From CAYUNA01 sp047629355 (lineage in GTDB: Bacteria > Bacteroidota > Bacteroidia > Chitinophagales > Saprospiraceae), in NCBI GenBank assembly GCA_047629355.1, contig JBLHWU010000044.1:1-33896 (forward strand): 33,896 nucleotides of DNA, written 5' to 3'. The position numbers and the translations under genes are program-made. Positions 8,556-16,531 of the stretch are shown here, piece by piece. Position 1 is the first letter of the stretch, and each line of letters begins with the position of its first letter. A model generated the notes under the pieces. That model was given only the letters and a program-made list of their open reading frames with translations, did not search any database and had not been told where the DNA came from.

Positions 8556-9626
8556 ATGATTCAACTAAAAGAACTAATAATCAAACCCTTTGCATGGATT
8601 CTAGTAGGGATGACCATCGCATGGAATCCTGCACTTGGAGCAACTTCCGAGCACAGTATTTTCGATTTAATGAACCATACGGAGGTTTTAGAACTAACGT
8701 TGGAGGCAGATATTTCTGATTTGTCTACCAATCGGAATACAGAGGAATATCAAGCAGGTTTTGTTCGTTTTGCGGATGATACAAAAATGGAGCAAGCTTG
8801 GAACGTGAAGATACGTCCAAGAGGGAAATATCGTCGTCGTATTTGTGAAATGCCGCCATTAAAATTGAAGTTCAAAAAAGCGGAATTAGAGACTGCGGGT
8901 TTATCCAAATTCAATGATTTGAAATTGGTTACGCACTGTTCTAAAAATAAATTAGAGGCGAAAGAGTGGTTGATGAAGGAATATTTGACTTACAAATTAT
9001 ACAACGAATTGACGCCAAATAGTTTTCGAGTACAATTGGTGCGCATTAATTATATAGATGTGCCAACTGGCAAAAAAACAAAGAACTGGGGCTTTTTAAT
9101 TGAAGATAAAGACCAAGTGGCTGACCGAATAGATGCCGAAACCTGTGATTGCAATGGTATGGATATGGCGGATTTAAACCAGAATTCGGAAAAATTGATG
9201 ACCGTTTTTCAATATATGATTGGAAATGAGGATTGGGATTTGATGATGGTACGAAATTTGAAAATGTTTAAGAAAGCAGATGGGCAAATAATTCCCGTTC
9301 CTTACGATTTCGATTTCGCAGGCATTGTTAATGCTGGATATGCGATTCCAAATGCAACTTATAATATGACAAGTATAGTTGATCGCGCTTATTTTGGAAC
9401 AGCTCAAAAAGAGGAGAACTTGACCAGTACAATGCGGTATTTAAAGTTAAAGAAAAAGGACTTAATTTCAATCGTTAAAAACTTTAAATCATTAAGTTTT
9501 GAAAACCGTGCAACTATTGTCCATTATTTGCAGTCTTTTTATAACGGAAACGAGAATTTTGTAAAAGTTGAAAAACATTATAAACAAGGAGTCAATACAG
9601 CAAAGTCTACTGGAATCGCAAAATAA
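8556..9626 (+). CDS. Secreted CotH-like (atypical kinase fold) protein, paralog 1 of 3
   Basis: The 356-residue protein has a signal peptide (about 1-29, ending NPALGA). The body follows the CotH pattern: a K.R.RGK.RRR...PPLKLKFKKAE segment (residues 85-110), FNDLKLVTHC...KEWLMKEYLTYKLYNEL (119-152), a GFLIED strand (179-184), FQYMIGNEDWD (218-228) and IPVPYDFDF (246-254). In CotH-family protein kinases the Asn/Asp after the helix and the Asp of the (Y/W)DFD motif act in catalysis and metal binding; here N224, D226, D251 and D253 are the candidates. Cys97 and Cys128 may form a disulfide, and a CDC motif sits at 197-199. The match to CotH comes from motif order, not a search, so kinase activity is unproven. 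Its own promoter block and terminator make it monocistronic. Confidence 0.72.
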   Translation: MIQLKELIIKPFAWILVGMTIAWNPALGATSEHSIFDLMNHTEVLELTLEADISDLSTNRNTEEYQAGFVRFADDTKMEQAWNVKIRPRGKYRRRICEMPPLKLKFKKAELETAGLSKFNDLKLVTHCSKNKLEAKEWLMKEYLTYKLYNELTPNSFRVQLVRINYIDVPTGKKTKNWGFLIEDKDQVADRIDAETCDCNGMDMADLNQNSEKLMTVFQYMIGNEDWDLMMVRNLKMFKKADGQIIPVPYDFDFAGIVNAGYAIPNATYNMTSIVDRAYFGTAQKEENLTSTMRYLKLKKKDLISIVKNFKSLSFENRATIVHYLQSFYNGNENFVKVEKHYKQGVNTAKSTGIAK

Positions 9627-9669
9627 AACCAACGAACTAAAAGATTTTTTTCATACTAATTCAATTTTG

Positions 9670-9697
9670 AGCATGGCTGCGGTCATGCTTTTTTTTT
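9670..9697 (+). terminator. Terminator of CotH-like gene 1
   Basis: AGCATGGC, loop TGCG and GTCATGCT form an 8-bp stem with one G-U pair, followed by nine T. The preceding ATTCAATTTT (9659-9668) recurs after paralog 2 at 11295-11304, so the terminator region was duplicated with the gene. Confidence 0.8.
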
Positions 9698-10198
9698 GTC
9701 TTTTTTTTATTCCCTCACCTTTTAATTCTACTTTAAGGAACATAAAGATAACTTCACATCCCTGAGAGGATATTTAGTCCATATTTTTAACTTTAAAAAT
9801 GCTCATTATATCAGCATAAATAACCGTTTCAAAGCAAAAACTAGCAACAAAACAACTCTCTCGATAATGTCAATTTATTTATTTCGTGTTCCTAATATTT
9901 CAAAGAATCCTTCTCAACACTGCATTTCACATCAAAAATTCTGACCATTTTTATTAGAATAATCTTAACATGAATTTTATTCATATTAGCATGAAACAAT
10001 TTAATGTTTTGAAAATCCTAATTTATTGAACTAAAAACTTCTAAAAATGTCTTGTATTCATCGTTAAACAAAATATTATTTTAATAGCCGTTTGTTTAAT
10101 TATTTATTTTAATATCAAAAAAAGCTAATCATTTTGCTGAATAAATTAGTTTGTTTTGAAAAAGAGCACTCGTCAATCATCTAACAAAATCTGAAAGC
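9698..10198. other. AT-rich spacer between CotH-like genes 1 and 2
   Basis: There is no gene in this stretch. It contains the block at 10007-10083 that is homologous, without gaps, to the region upstream of paralog 3. The rest is very AT-rich with no other structure I can support. Confidence 0.45.
10007..10083 (+). promoter_or_regulatory. Promoter/leader block of CotH-like gene 2, -7 box altered
   Basis: This block aligns to 11495-11571 without gaps over 77 bases (for example TGAAAA, ATTTA-TGAAC, CTAAA--TGTCTT, AAACAAAATA). Where paralog 3 has TTG and TAAATTTG, this copy has CTA and TAAAAATG (10042-10049), so the consensus promoter bases are missing. ACAAAATATT is retained at 10068. Confidence 0.45.
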
Positions 10199-11275
10199 AT
10201 GACTACTTTATCTAAAACCGCACCTATACTGGCTTTTTTATTTGTCCTGATTTCTTTGCTGCCCAATCCTTCTCTCGGACAGTCTAATAGTATTTTTGAT
10301 GTGATGCATCACCAAGAAGTATTAGAAATAACGATTAAGGCAGATTTAGATTCCTTAAAGAATAGCCGCCGTTCTGATGATTACCAAAAAGCGCATTTGA
10401 CTTTCAAGAATGAAAATGGTCAATTACAAAGTTGGAAAATGAAGCTCAAAACCAGAGGAAAATTTCGTCGTAAAATGTCTGCTATGCCGCCGTTAAAAAT
10501 GAAATTTAAAAAAGCGGAATTGGCAGATGCTGGCTTGAACGAATTCAATGACATGAAATTGGTAACACATGCTGTGAAAAACAAAGCAGAAGCAAAGAAG
10601 CTGTTGATGAAAGAGTATTTGGCTTATAAAATATATGAAGAATTAACAGAAAACAGCTATCGAACACAGTTGGTACGAATAACTTATAAAGACCAAAAGA
10701 CGGGTATAAAGTCAAAGAATTGGGGTTTTTTAATTGAAGATACGGCTCAATTAGCGGATAGGATGCAGGCGGAAAAATGTGACTGTTGGGCAAGTCTACC
10801 GAGCGATTTTCAGTATCGTGCTGCTGCACAAATGTCCTTATTTCAATTTATGATAGGTAACGAAGACTTTAGTATCAAGAACTTAAAGAATGTGAAAGTT
10901 TTTCGAAAAGATGGACAACTCATCCCAGTGCCTTATGATTTTGATTTTTCGGGATTGGTCAATGCACCTTATGCAACCCCCAATCAAAACTATCAATTAA
11001 AAGCTGTGACCGACCGGGTCTATTTGGGAAATCCTCAAAGTTTACAAGAATTGCATTCTAGTCGAATGCTCTTTTATGCAAAAAAACAAGCTATTTTAGA
11101 AATCGTTACTAATTTTAAAAAATTGGATGTTGATTCTAAATTAGAAATGAGGGATTATTTGAAGAGTTTCTTTGATTATATGGATACTTTGAAGATGCCT
11201 CAAAATATCCTGCCAGTTGGTCCTGAAAAAACACTATTACAAAGTCAAATCCTTGAAAATTGGACTAAAGAATAA
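10199..11275 (+). CDS. Secreted CotH-like (atypical kinase fold) protein, paralog 2 of 3
   Basis: The 358-residue protein has a signal peptide (about 1-28, LLPNPSLGQ) and the same architecture as its neighbours: SIFDVMHHQEVLEITIKADL, K.RGKFRRK...MPPLKMKFKKAEL, FNDMKLVTH, NWGFLIEDTAQLADR, FQFMIGNEDF (N221, D223) and IPVPYDFDFSGLVNAPYA (D247, D249). It is clearly closer to paralog 3 than to paralog 1 (for example ADLDSLKNSRR-DDYQ is nearly identical in 2 and 3). Unlike both neighbours it has Ser94 and Ala125 where they have cysteines; the CDC motif (194-196) is kept. All candidate catalytic residues remain, so it should be functional if the family is. The C-terminal 30 residues diverge among the three. 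Confidence 0.72.
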   Translation: MTTLSKTAPILAFLFVLISLLPNPSLGQSNSIFDVMHHQEVLEITIKADLDSLKNSRRSDDYQKAHLTFKNENGQLQSWKMKLKTRGKFRRKMSAMPPLKMKFKKAELADAGLNEFNDMKLVTHAVKNKAEAKKLLMKEYLAYKIYEELTENSYRTQLVRITYKDQKTGIKSKNWGFLIEDTAQLADRMQAEKCDCWASLPSDFQYRAAAQMSLFQFMIGNEDFSIKNLKNVKVFRKDGQLIPVPYDFDFSGLVNAPYATPNQNYQLKAVTDRVYLGNPQSLQELHSSRMLFYAKKQAILEIVTNFKKLDVDSKLEMRDYLKSFFDYMDTLKMPQNILPVGPEKTLLQSQILENWTKE

Positions 11276-11736
11276 AGTATTTTCTCTTAGGCTCATTCAA
11301 TTTTCAGGATGGCTACACCCATATTTTTTCTGTTTTCACGTAACTTAGTGTATTTTTAACCCTTTCTATATTCAATATTTTATTTACTCCCTTTTTTTTT
11401 TCCAACATTAAATTTCGTAAGTCCATATTCGGGAAATTATTATTAGGAATCTGGTATGTTAATTTTATCATCATTTTCAGTTAACAAATTTTTATTCTGA
11501 AAAACTTGATTTAGTGAACTTATTTGGGCTAAATTTGTCTTATTATTCAGAGGAAACAAAATAATGTTTTATTTCGTTTTCCTTTTAAAAATTGACCTTT
11601 TACTTTTGAAATTACTTAACAGTTAAAGATGAAACTAAAGACTTATTCAATTAGTAATGATTCCTTATTTAAAATTGACAAATTTTACTTCGAAAAGGGA
11701 TTATTATAGTTTTTGTAACTACAAAAATTTAGAAAT
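11276..11736. other. AT-rich spacer between CotH-like genes 2 and 3
   Basis: There is no gene in this stretch. A degenerate copy of the paralog-1 terminator follows ATTCAATTTT at 11295: GATGG...CCAT with a six-T run, a weak stem. The promoter/leader block of paralog 3 lies at 11495-11571. Confidence 0.45.
11495..11571 (+). promoter_or_regulatory. Promoter/leader block of CotH-like gene 3
   Basis: TTG at 11506-11508 and TAAATTTG at 11530-11537 are 21 bases apart and fit the Bacteroidota promoter consensus. ACAAAATAAT follows at 11556. The whole block aligns with 10007-10083 and in key elements with 8396-8466. The predicted leader to the ATG at 11737 is long, about 190 bases. Confidence 0.55.
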
Positions 11737-12792
11737 ATGATGACTCTATTTAAAATCACGATTGCTCCCACCTTTTTACTTTTCTTGGGACTAATCTTTT
11801 TATTCCCAACGAATTCTTTTGCACAATCTCAAAGTATTTTTGATGCAATGAATTATCAAGAAGTGTTGGAAATGACGATTGAAGCAGATTTGGATTCCTT
11901 AAAAAATAGCCGCCGGACGGATGATTACCAAAATGCGTATTTAACCTTCAAAGACGAAAATAAGCAGACACAAAGTTGGAAAATGAAACTCCGAACGCGG
12001 GGTAAATTTCGCCGAAAAATTTGTACTATGCCACCGTTAAAAATGAAATTTAAAAAAGCGGAATTGGCAACAGCAGGCTTCAATAATTTCAATGATATGA
12101 AATTAGTGACACATTGTGTCGAGAATAAAGAAGAAGCGAAAGCCTTGCTAATGAAAGAATATTTAGCGTACCAAATGTATGAGGAATTAACTGAAAATAG
12201 TTTCCGAACACAACTGGTTCGCATCACCTATAAAGATATTAAGACAGGCAAAAAGTTCAAAAATTGGGGCTTTTTAATCGAAGATACCGCACAGTTGGCG
12301 GCACGAATTGAAGCTGAGAAATGTGATTGCTGGGGAATGAATGATACGAACTTTCACCACGGAACTTATGAGCTGGTCGCTTTATTTCAATACATGATTG
12401 GCAACGAGGATTATAAAGTAAATGCTTTAAAAAACATAAAAACGTTCCGAAAAAATGGTCAGTTGATTCCAGTACCTTACGATTTTGACTTTTCAGGTTT
12501 GGTCAATGCATCTTATGCAAAGCCCAATGTTGACTACCAATTACGAACGATGACTGACCGAGTATATTTAGGCAGCGTAGAAAGTTTGACGCGGTTGCAT
12601 AGCACAAAAGCCTTATTTCACGCAAAGGAGGACAATTTTCAAAATTTAATCCATGATTTCAAAAAATTGCAGTCTCTCGAAAAAGCAGAAATGATAGCTT
12701 ATTTAAAAAGTTTTTATAAAAATATTGATGTACTAAATTTACCTAAAAATAGCTTACAAGTTGCTGCTGCTAAGAAAGCAGTTGCTAAATGA
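11737..12792 (+). CDS. Secreted CotH-like (atypical kinase fold) protein, paralog 3 of 3
   Basis: The 351-residue protein has a signal peptide (about 1-29, FPTNSFAQ) and then the shared pattern: SIFDAMNYQEVLEMTIEADLDSL, K.RTRGKFRRKICTMPPLKMKFKKAEL, FNDMKLVTHCVEN, NWGFLIEDTAQLAAR, CDCWG, FQYMIGNEDY (N223, D225) and IPVPYDFDFSGLVNASYA (D249, D251). Cys96 and Cys127 correspond to the cysteines of paralog 1. The tail is alanine/lysine rich. The gene has a matching promoter block and a strong terminator of its own. Assignment to the CotH-like fold is by motif order; the family could instead be an uncharacterised sister group without kinase activity. Confidence 0.72.
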   Translation: MMTLFKITIAPTFLLFLGLIFLFPTNSFAQSQSIFDAMNYQEVLEMTIEADLDSLKNSRRTDDYQNAYLTFKDENKQTQSWKMKLRTRGKFRRKICTMPPLKMKFKKAELATAGFNNFNDMKLVTHCVENKEEAKALLMKEYLAYQMYEELTENSFRTQLVRITYKDIKTGKKFKNWGFLIEDTAQLAARIEAEKCDCWGMNDTNFHHGTYELVALFQYMIGNEDYKVNALKNIKTFRKNGQLIPVPYDFDFSGLVNASYAKPNVDYQLRTMTDRVYLGSVESLTRLHSTKALFHAKEDNFQNLIHDFKKLQSLEKAEMIAYLKSFYKNIDVLNLPKNSLQVAAAKKAVAK

Positions 12793-12849
12793 AGGCTGAA
12801 TAAACACAACTAAAATTTAAGTTTCATATACAATTAGTGAGTAATTTTG

Positions 12850-12884
12850 GCTGACTTCCCCGTTTGGGAAGTCAGTCTTTTTTT
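12850..12884 (+). terminator. Terminator of CotH-like gene 3
   Basis: CTGACTTCCC (12851-12860), loop CGTTT and GGGAAGTCAG (12866-12875) form a perfect 10-bp stem, followed by TC and seven T. Confidence 0.88.
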
Positions 12885-13002
12885 GGGTAAACACTCCAGA
12901 ACATCAGTTGAAATGGTCTTTGAACAAACCCTTTTAAACAATATTTTCAATAGTGATTGGATTGTCTACAAACGCTCCAACCACCAGTATTTTCCGAGTT
13001 TG

Positions 13003-13019
13003 GAGGTTTCTCAAACCTC
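13003..13019. repeat. Short perfect hairpin
   Basis: GAGGTTT, CTC and AAACCTC form a 7-bp stem with a 3-base loop. It lies about 46 bases beyond the 3' end of the minus-strand coiled-coil gene. No U-run follows it, so it may be an intergenic repeat or a processing hairpin rather than a classical terminator. Confidence 0.4.
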
Positions 13020-13064
13020 TGAGTTCTATTGGAAATCACGAGATATATCAAAAAAGCAAAAAGC

Positions 13065-16000
13065 CTAATTCCCTTTATCCTTCATCTCTTCTTGCAACTT
13101 CTTCAACTGTGCTTCCAGACGAACAACTTCACTTTCTAACATTGCCTTTTGCTCTGCTAATTGTCCCAATTTAGCTTGCTCTGCATTGAATTTTTGTCGT
13201 TCCGCTGCAATCCGTTTTGCCGTATCTTCTTTCACTTTTGTAATCTGTTCCGCCGCCTGCTGCTTGGATTCATAAATCGAATTCGCAGCTGTATCCTTAG
13301 CCGCTGCAATTTCAGCAGACGATGCTTTCCGTGATGCTTCTGTATCTGCAACCATCGCCGCTTTTTTGTCCGCAGTTTCTCGTTGCAACGTAGCAATTTC
13401 CTCGCGCGATTTCGTACGGGCTGCCCCCAATTCCTCTCGACTTTGAGCTTCCGCTTCCGCTACTTGCTTCGACGCTTCCTGAATTTTCATATTTGCATGT
13501 TGATTGGCAAGCGCAATTTGTTTTTGAGAAGCCGCTGCCGCTGCCATCACTTGCCCAGTATATTCAGCCAACCTTGCTTCCGTATTTCCTTTCGCTATTG
13601 CAATAGCTTCGGCTGCTTGTTTTTTCGTCTCTCCTACTTCTTTAGCCGCATTTTCCTTAGTAGCTGCTACTTCTTCTGCCGCTGTTTTTCGAGTCTCCAA
13701 AACTTCCAAAGCGGATACTTTTTTCTGATTAGCCGCCGATTCTTTAGCCGTCTTAATTTCTTCTGCCACTCTTGATTTTACGCCAGTAATCTCTTGTGCT
13801 GCTCGCTCTCGTGCTGCTGCTACTTCCCCTGCCGATTTTTGTTTTTCATTTGCACTTTGCTCTTTTGACAACCGAACTTGCTCTGCTTCCTGTTGCTTAA
13901 TTGTAGAAATTGCCTCTGCTGCATCACGCTTTGTCGCCGCAACTTCTTCAGCAGATTGTTGCTTTGCCCGAGCAATTGCTTCTTTCGAAACACCAATTTC
14001 TTTCGCAGAATTCTCCCGAGCGGTCAATACTTCTTGATTCGCTTTTTCCCGTGCTGCCACGACTTCTTCTGCCGACATTGCCAATACTTCCGTTTGTTTA
14101 GTGCGCGCATCTTCCACCGCTGTGGCTGCCTCTGCCTGAATCTCTAAAATGCGTTTTTCTGCAGTAACCTGTGCCGAATTTACATCCGTACCATACTGCA
14201 TTTTCGCCTCTTCTGACTTGGCTACTGCTGCTTGAACTTCCGATGCAGCAGTCTGTTTTGCCTGCTCAACTTCTGCGGCTGCTCGCTCTTTGGCTGCCTT
14301 AACTTCTGCCGCTGATGCTGCCAAAACTTCTTGCTCTTTCGCCTTCGCTGCCTCAATAACAGCTTGTACTTCTGCTTGAATTCGAGCGATTTCTGTTATC
14401 GCTTTCTCTCGTGCAGCCGTTATTTCTACCCCAATTTTCTGCTTTTCCGCTGCGGATTTTGCTCGCGCTGCGGTCACTTCTGCTGCAGATTCTTTATTAA
14501 TTTCCTCCACTTTTTTCCCTGCTTCCTCCTTCGCTTCCTTCACTTCCATCGCTGCCGCTTGCTTCTCTGCTGCCGCCGATTCTTTAGAAGCTGCTACCTT
14601 TACTGCCGAAGCTTGTTGAGTCGCTGCAATTTCTGCGTTTGCCAGTTGTTTTTCATTCGCAACTTGTGCTTTTACAGCATTGACTTGTTCCGATGCTTGT
14701 CGCTTAGTTTGTGAAATTTCTACTGCTGCCGCTTCTTTTTCTTTTGCGACAGATTCTTTAATTTCCGCAATTTCAGACGCATTTTTTTCTTGCAATAATG
14801 CTTTTTCTTCCGCAATTTTTCGACGCGTTTCCGCCAATTCTAACGCCAATTTTTCTTTTTCCAATGCCGCTTTTTCTCGCAAAGCCGCCACTTCTGCTAC
14901 GGCGTCCTCCTGCACTTTTAAAATTTGCTCCGACGCCGTTTTCTTAGAAGTCACGACTTCTTCCGCAGTCTTGGTTTGTTCACCTTTTGCCCGTTCTCGT
15001 GCTTGTTCAACTACCTGTGCAGCTTCCTCTCTAATTCGCTGAATTTCACCTGAAGAATTTTCCCGTGCAGACGCTATTTCATCCGCATATTCAACTTTTG
15101 ACATTTCCGTTCGGTCCTTAATCAACTTGATTTCGTCCGCTGCTTTCTGACGAGCGGCTGCCACTTCTTCTGCTGATAACAATTGTGTTTTTGAAATCTC
15201 ATCAGTCGCTCTTGATTTTGCATCTTGAACAGACAGACTAATTTTTTCAATCTCCGTCGTTGCTTTAGCTTTAGCGTTTTGCACGGATGCCGCTTCAGCT
15301 TTTTGCGCATTTGAAATTTCTTTTTGAGACCTCTGTCGTGCCGCTAAAACTTCCTGTGCAAATGCTGCTTTTTGCTCTTCTCCACTCGTTCTGGCAAACT
15401 TTATTTCTTCTTGAATTTGGGATTTGATACCATCTGCTTTTGCCTTCTCTGCCAAAATTTCTTCCCGCAATCGTACCTTTGTATCTGCCAATTCCTTCCG
15501 CAAAGCCTTCACTTCACTATCATTCATATCAACTGTTTCCTGTGTTCGACCAGAACCCGTTGAACTTACAGACGGTCCACTATTTTCCTGTGACTTAGTC
15601 GAATTGCCAGTTGAACTAATTTTTCGACTACCCGCCGAAAAATCATTGCCTACCAATTTCTTATCTCTCACACCAGAGGCATTCAATGTTTGTTGAAAAC
15701 ATCTAGCCATATTCTTAAAAGCAACTTGGCGGTTTAGATTGACCGTCAGTTTCCGCATTTGATTGGAAATATTATTTTTAATATAAATAGTGGTAATATT
15801 GGTTCGAGTAAACCAATCAATCGCCGCCAAATCCAATTGCAATATATTTTTATGGACAGGCGCATTTCTCTGACGCGTCATTTCTCCCATTTCGATAAAA
15901 CGGTAGGTTTTACGATTGCCACTTCCATCGGTAAAAATCAACTCGTCATCTTGATTAAATAATTCTCCTCCTTTCGAAAAGACAACACCAACGACTCCTT

Positions 16001-16190
16001 TTTCTTCGTTGGAAAATTCAATACTGTAACTATAATTCCCACGAACTACCATCGTTTCTGGAAAAGTTCGCAATAATTGAATCCCGCCTACATTTCGATT
16101 GTCCGCAATAATCGTTGCACAACTTTGAGCTGAAACGTACACTGTTGGCAAAATAAGTCCGAGTAATAATAGAGTGAAAAGCTTTTTCAT
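13065..16190 (-). CDS. Exported 1041-residue hendecad coiled-coil protein, function unknown
   Basis: A signal peptide (MKKLFTLLLLGLILPTVYVSA, cut probably after Ala21) leads into a globular region of about residues 23-170 with two cysteines (C24 and C163), predicted beta-rich (GNYSYSIEFSNEEKGVVGVVFSKGG, ELIFTDGSGNRKTYRFIEMGE). A Ser/Gly/Thr linker follows (171-225), then about 815 residues of nearly uninterrupted helix made of Ala, Glu, Lys, Gln and Arg. The helix is built of 11-residue units (for example SAGEVAAARER-AAQEITGVKSR-VAEEIKTAKES) broken by 7-residue units of the form xAxEKxx. I do not recognise the N-terminal domain. The helix could span the periplasm or act as a stalk or cable. 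LEA-like protective proteins also use 11-residue repeats, but this match is only in period. A lone promoter box lies upstream. The gene is separated from pyrB by 341 bases. Confidence 0.85.
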   Translation of the reverse strand: MKKLFTLLLLGLILPTVYVSAQSCATIIADNRNVGGIQLLRTFPETMVVRGNYSYSIEFSNEEKGVVGVVFSKGGELFNQDDELIFTDGSGNRKTYRFIEMGEMTRQRNAPVHKNILQLDLAAIDWFTRTNITTIYIKNNISNQMRKLTVNLNRQVAFKNMARCFQQTLNASGVRDKKLVGNDFSAGSRKISSTGNSTKSQENSGPSVSSTGSGRTQETVDMNDSEVKALRKELADTKVRLREEILAEKAKADGIKSQIQEEIKFARTSGEEQKAAFAQEVLAARQRSQKEISNAQKAEAASVQNAKAKATTEIEKISLSVQDAKSRATDEISKTQLLSAEEVAAARQKAADEIKLIKDRTEMSKVEYADEIASARENSSGEIQRIREEAAQVVEQARERAKGEQTKTAEEVVTSKKTASEQILKVQEDAVAEVAALREKAALEKEKLALELAETRRKIAEEKALLQEKNASEIAEIKESVAKEKEAAAVEISQTKRQASEQVNAVKAQVANEKQLANAEIAATQQASAVKVAASKESAAAEKQAAAMEVKEAKEEAGKKVEEINKESAAEVTAARAKSAAEKQKIGVEITAAREKAITEIARIQAEVQAVIEAAKAKEQEVLAASAAEVKAAKERAAAEVEQAKQTAASEVQAAVAKSEEAKMQYGTDVNSAQVTAEKRILEIQAEAATAVEDARTKQTEVLAMSAEEVVAAREKANQEVLTARENSAKEIGVSKEAIARAKQQSAEEVAATKRDAAEAISTIKQQEAEQVRLSKEQSANEKQKSAGEVAAARERAAQEITGVKSRVAEEIKTAKESAANQKKVSALEVLETRKTAAEEVAATKENAAKEVGETKKQAAEAIAIAKGNTEARLAEYTGQVMAAAAASQKQIALANQHANMKIQEASKQVAEAEAQSREELGAARTKSREEIATLQRETADKKAAMVADTEASRKASSAEIAAAKDTAANSIYESKQQAAEQITKVKEDTAKRIAAERQKFNAEQAKLGQLAEQKAMLESEVVRLEAQLKKLQEEMKDKGN
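13068..15515 (-). repeat. Coding repeat region: mixed 11- and 7-residue coiled-coil units
   Basis: Residues 226-1041 of the coiled-coil protein. Consecutive 11-mers align on a pattern of small residue, Ala, x, Glu, aliphatic, with later Lys/Arg positions. Heptads such as AALEKEK, VAKEKEA, VANEKQL, AAAEKQA, SAAEKQK and SANEKQK recur after two or three 11-mers, giving super-units of 29 or 40 residues. The DNA copies are diverged, so this is an old or selected repeat rather than a recent expansion. Confidence 0.7.
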
Positions 16191-16531
16191 ATATTCCTTA
16201 TTTATTTAAAAATCCAAGATAGACATTTTGTTCTTTTTTGAAAATTTTATCGAAAAAGAATATAGTTTTTTTATTGAATTAACCTCTTTTTCAAAATTAA
16301 TCATCCTAAACTAGAGTAAAAACCAATTTTTATTAAAGTTACAGGAAATAAAATAGATGGAAATTGCCTATTAAAAAGATAAATCCTCCTCATTTAATAT
16401 CTGCACGTCGTTACTCTGTTTATTTCATCGTTTACAAATACAATCATCTTTTGCCTATTCGACATGATTACAATGAAACGATTCTCAAAAGTGACAAATA
16501 TTTTTGAAATTATAATCTTTTTGAATAGGTT
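16191..16531. other. AT-rich intergenic region upstream of the coiled-coil gene
   Basis: No gene or RNA is seen in these 341 bases. One possible minus-strand promoter (16292-16326) is noted separately. No strong terminator for pyrB is visible. Confidence 0.4.
16292..16326 (-). promoter_or_regulatory. Possible promoter of the coiled-coil gene
   Basis: On the minus strand TTGG (16326-16323) and TAATTTTG (16299-16292) are 23 bases apart. The -7 box fits TAnnTTTG but the spacing is at the long limit. The leader would be about 95 bases. Confidence 0.33.

Noticed and set aside
8556..12792. Triplet as spore-coat proteins
   Set aside because: CotH is named from Bacillus spore coat, but the fold is widespread and Bacteroidota do not sporulate; only the fold resemblance is kept.
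13383..15696. Several cysteine- and phenylalanine-rich open frames on the plus strand
   Set aside because: They are antisense shadows of the Ala/Glu/Lys-rich coiled-coil gene, whose codon bias keeps the opposite strand open.
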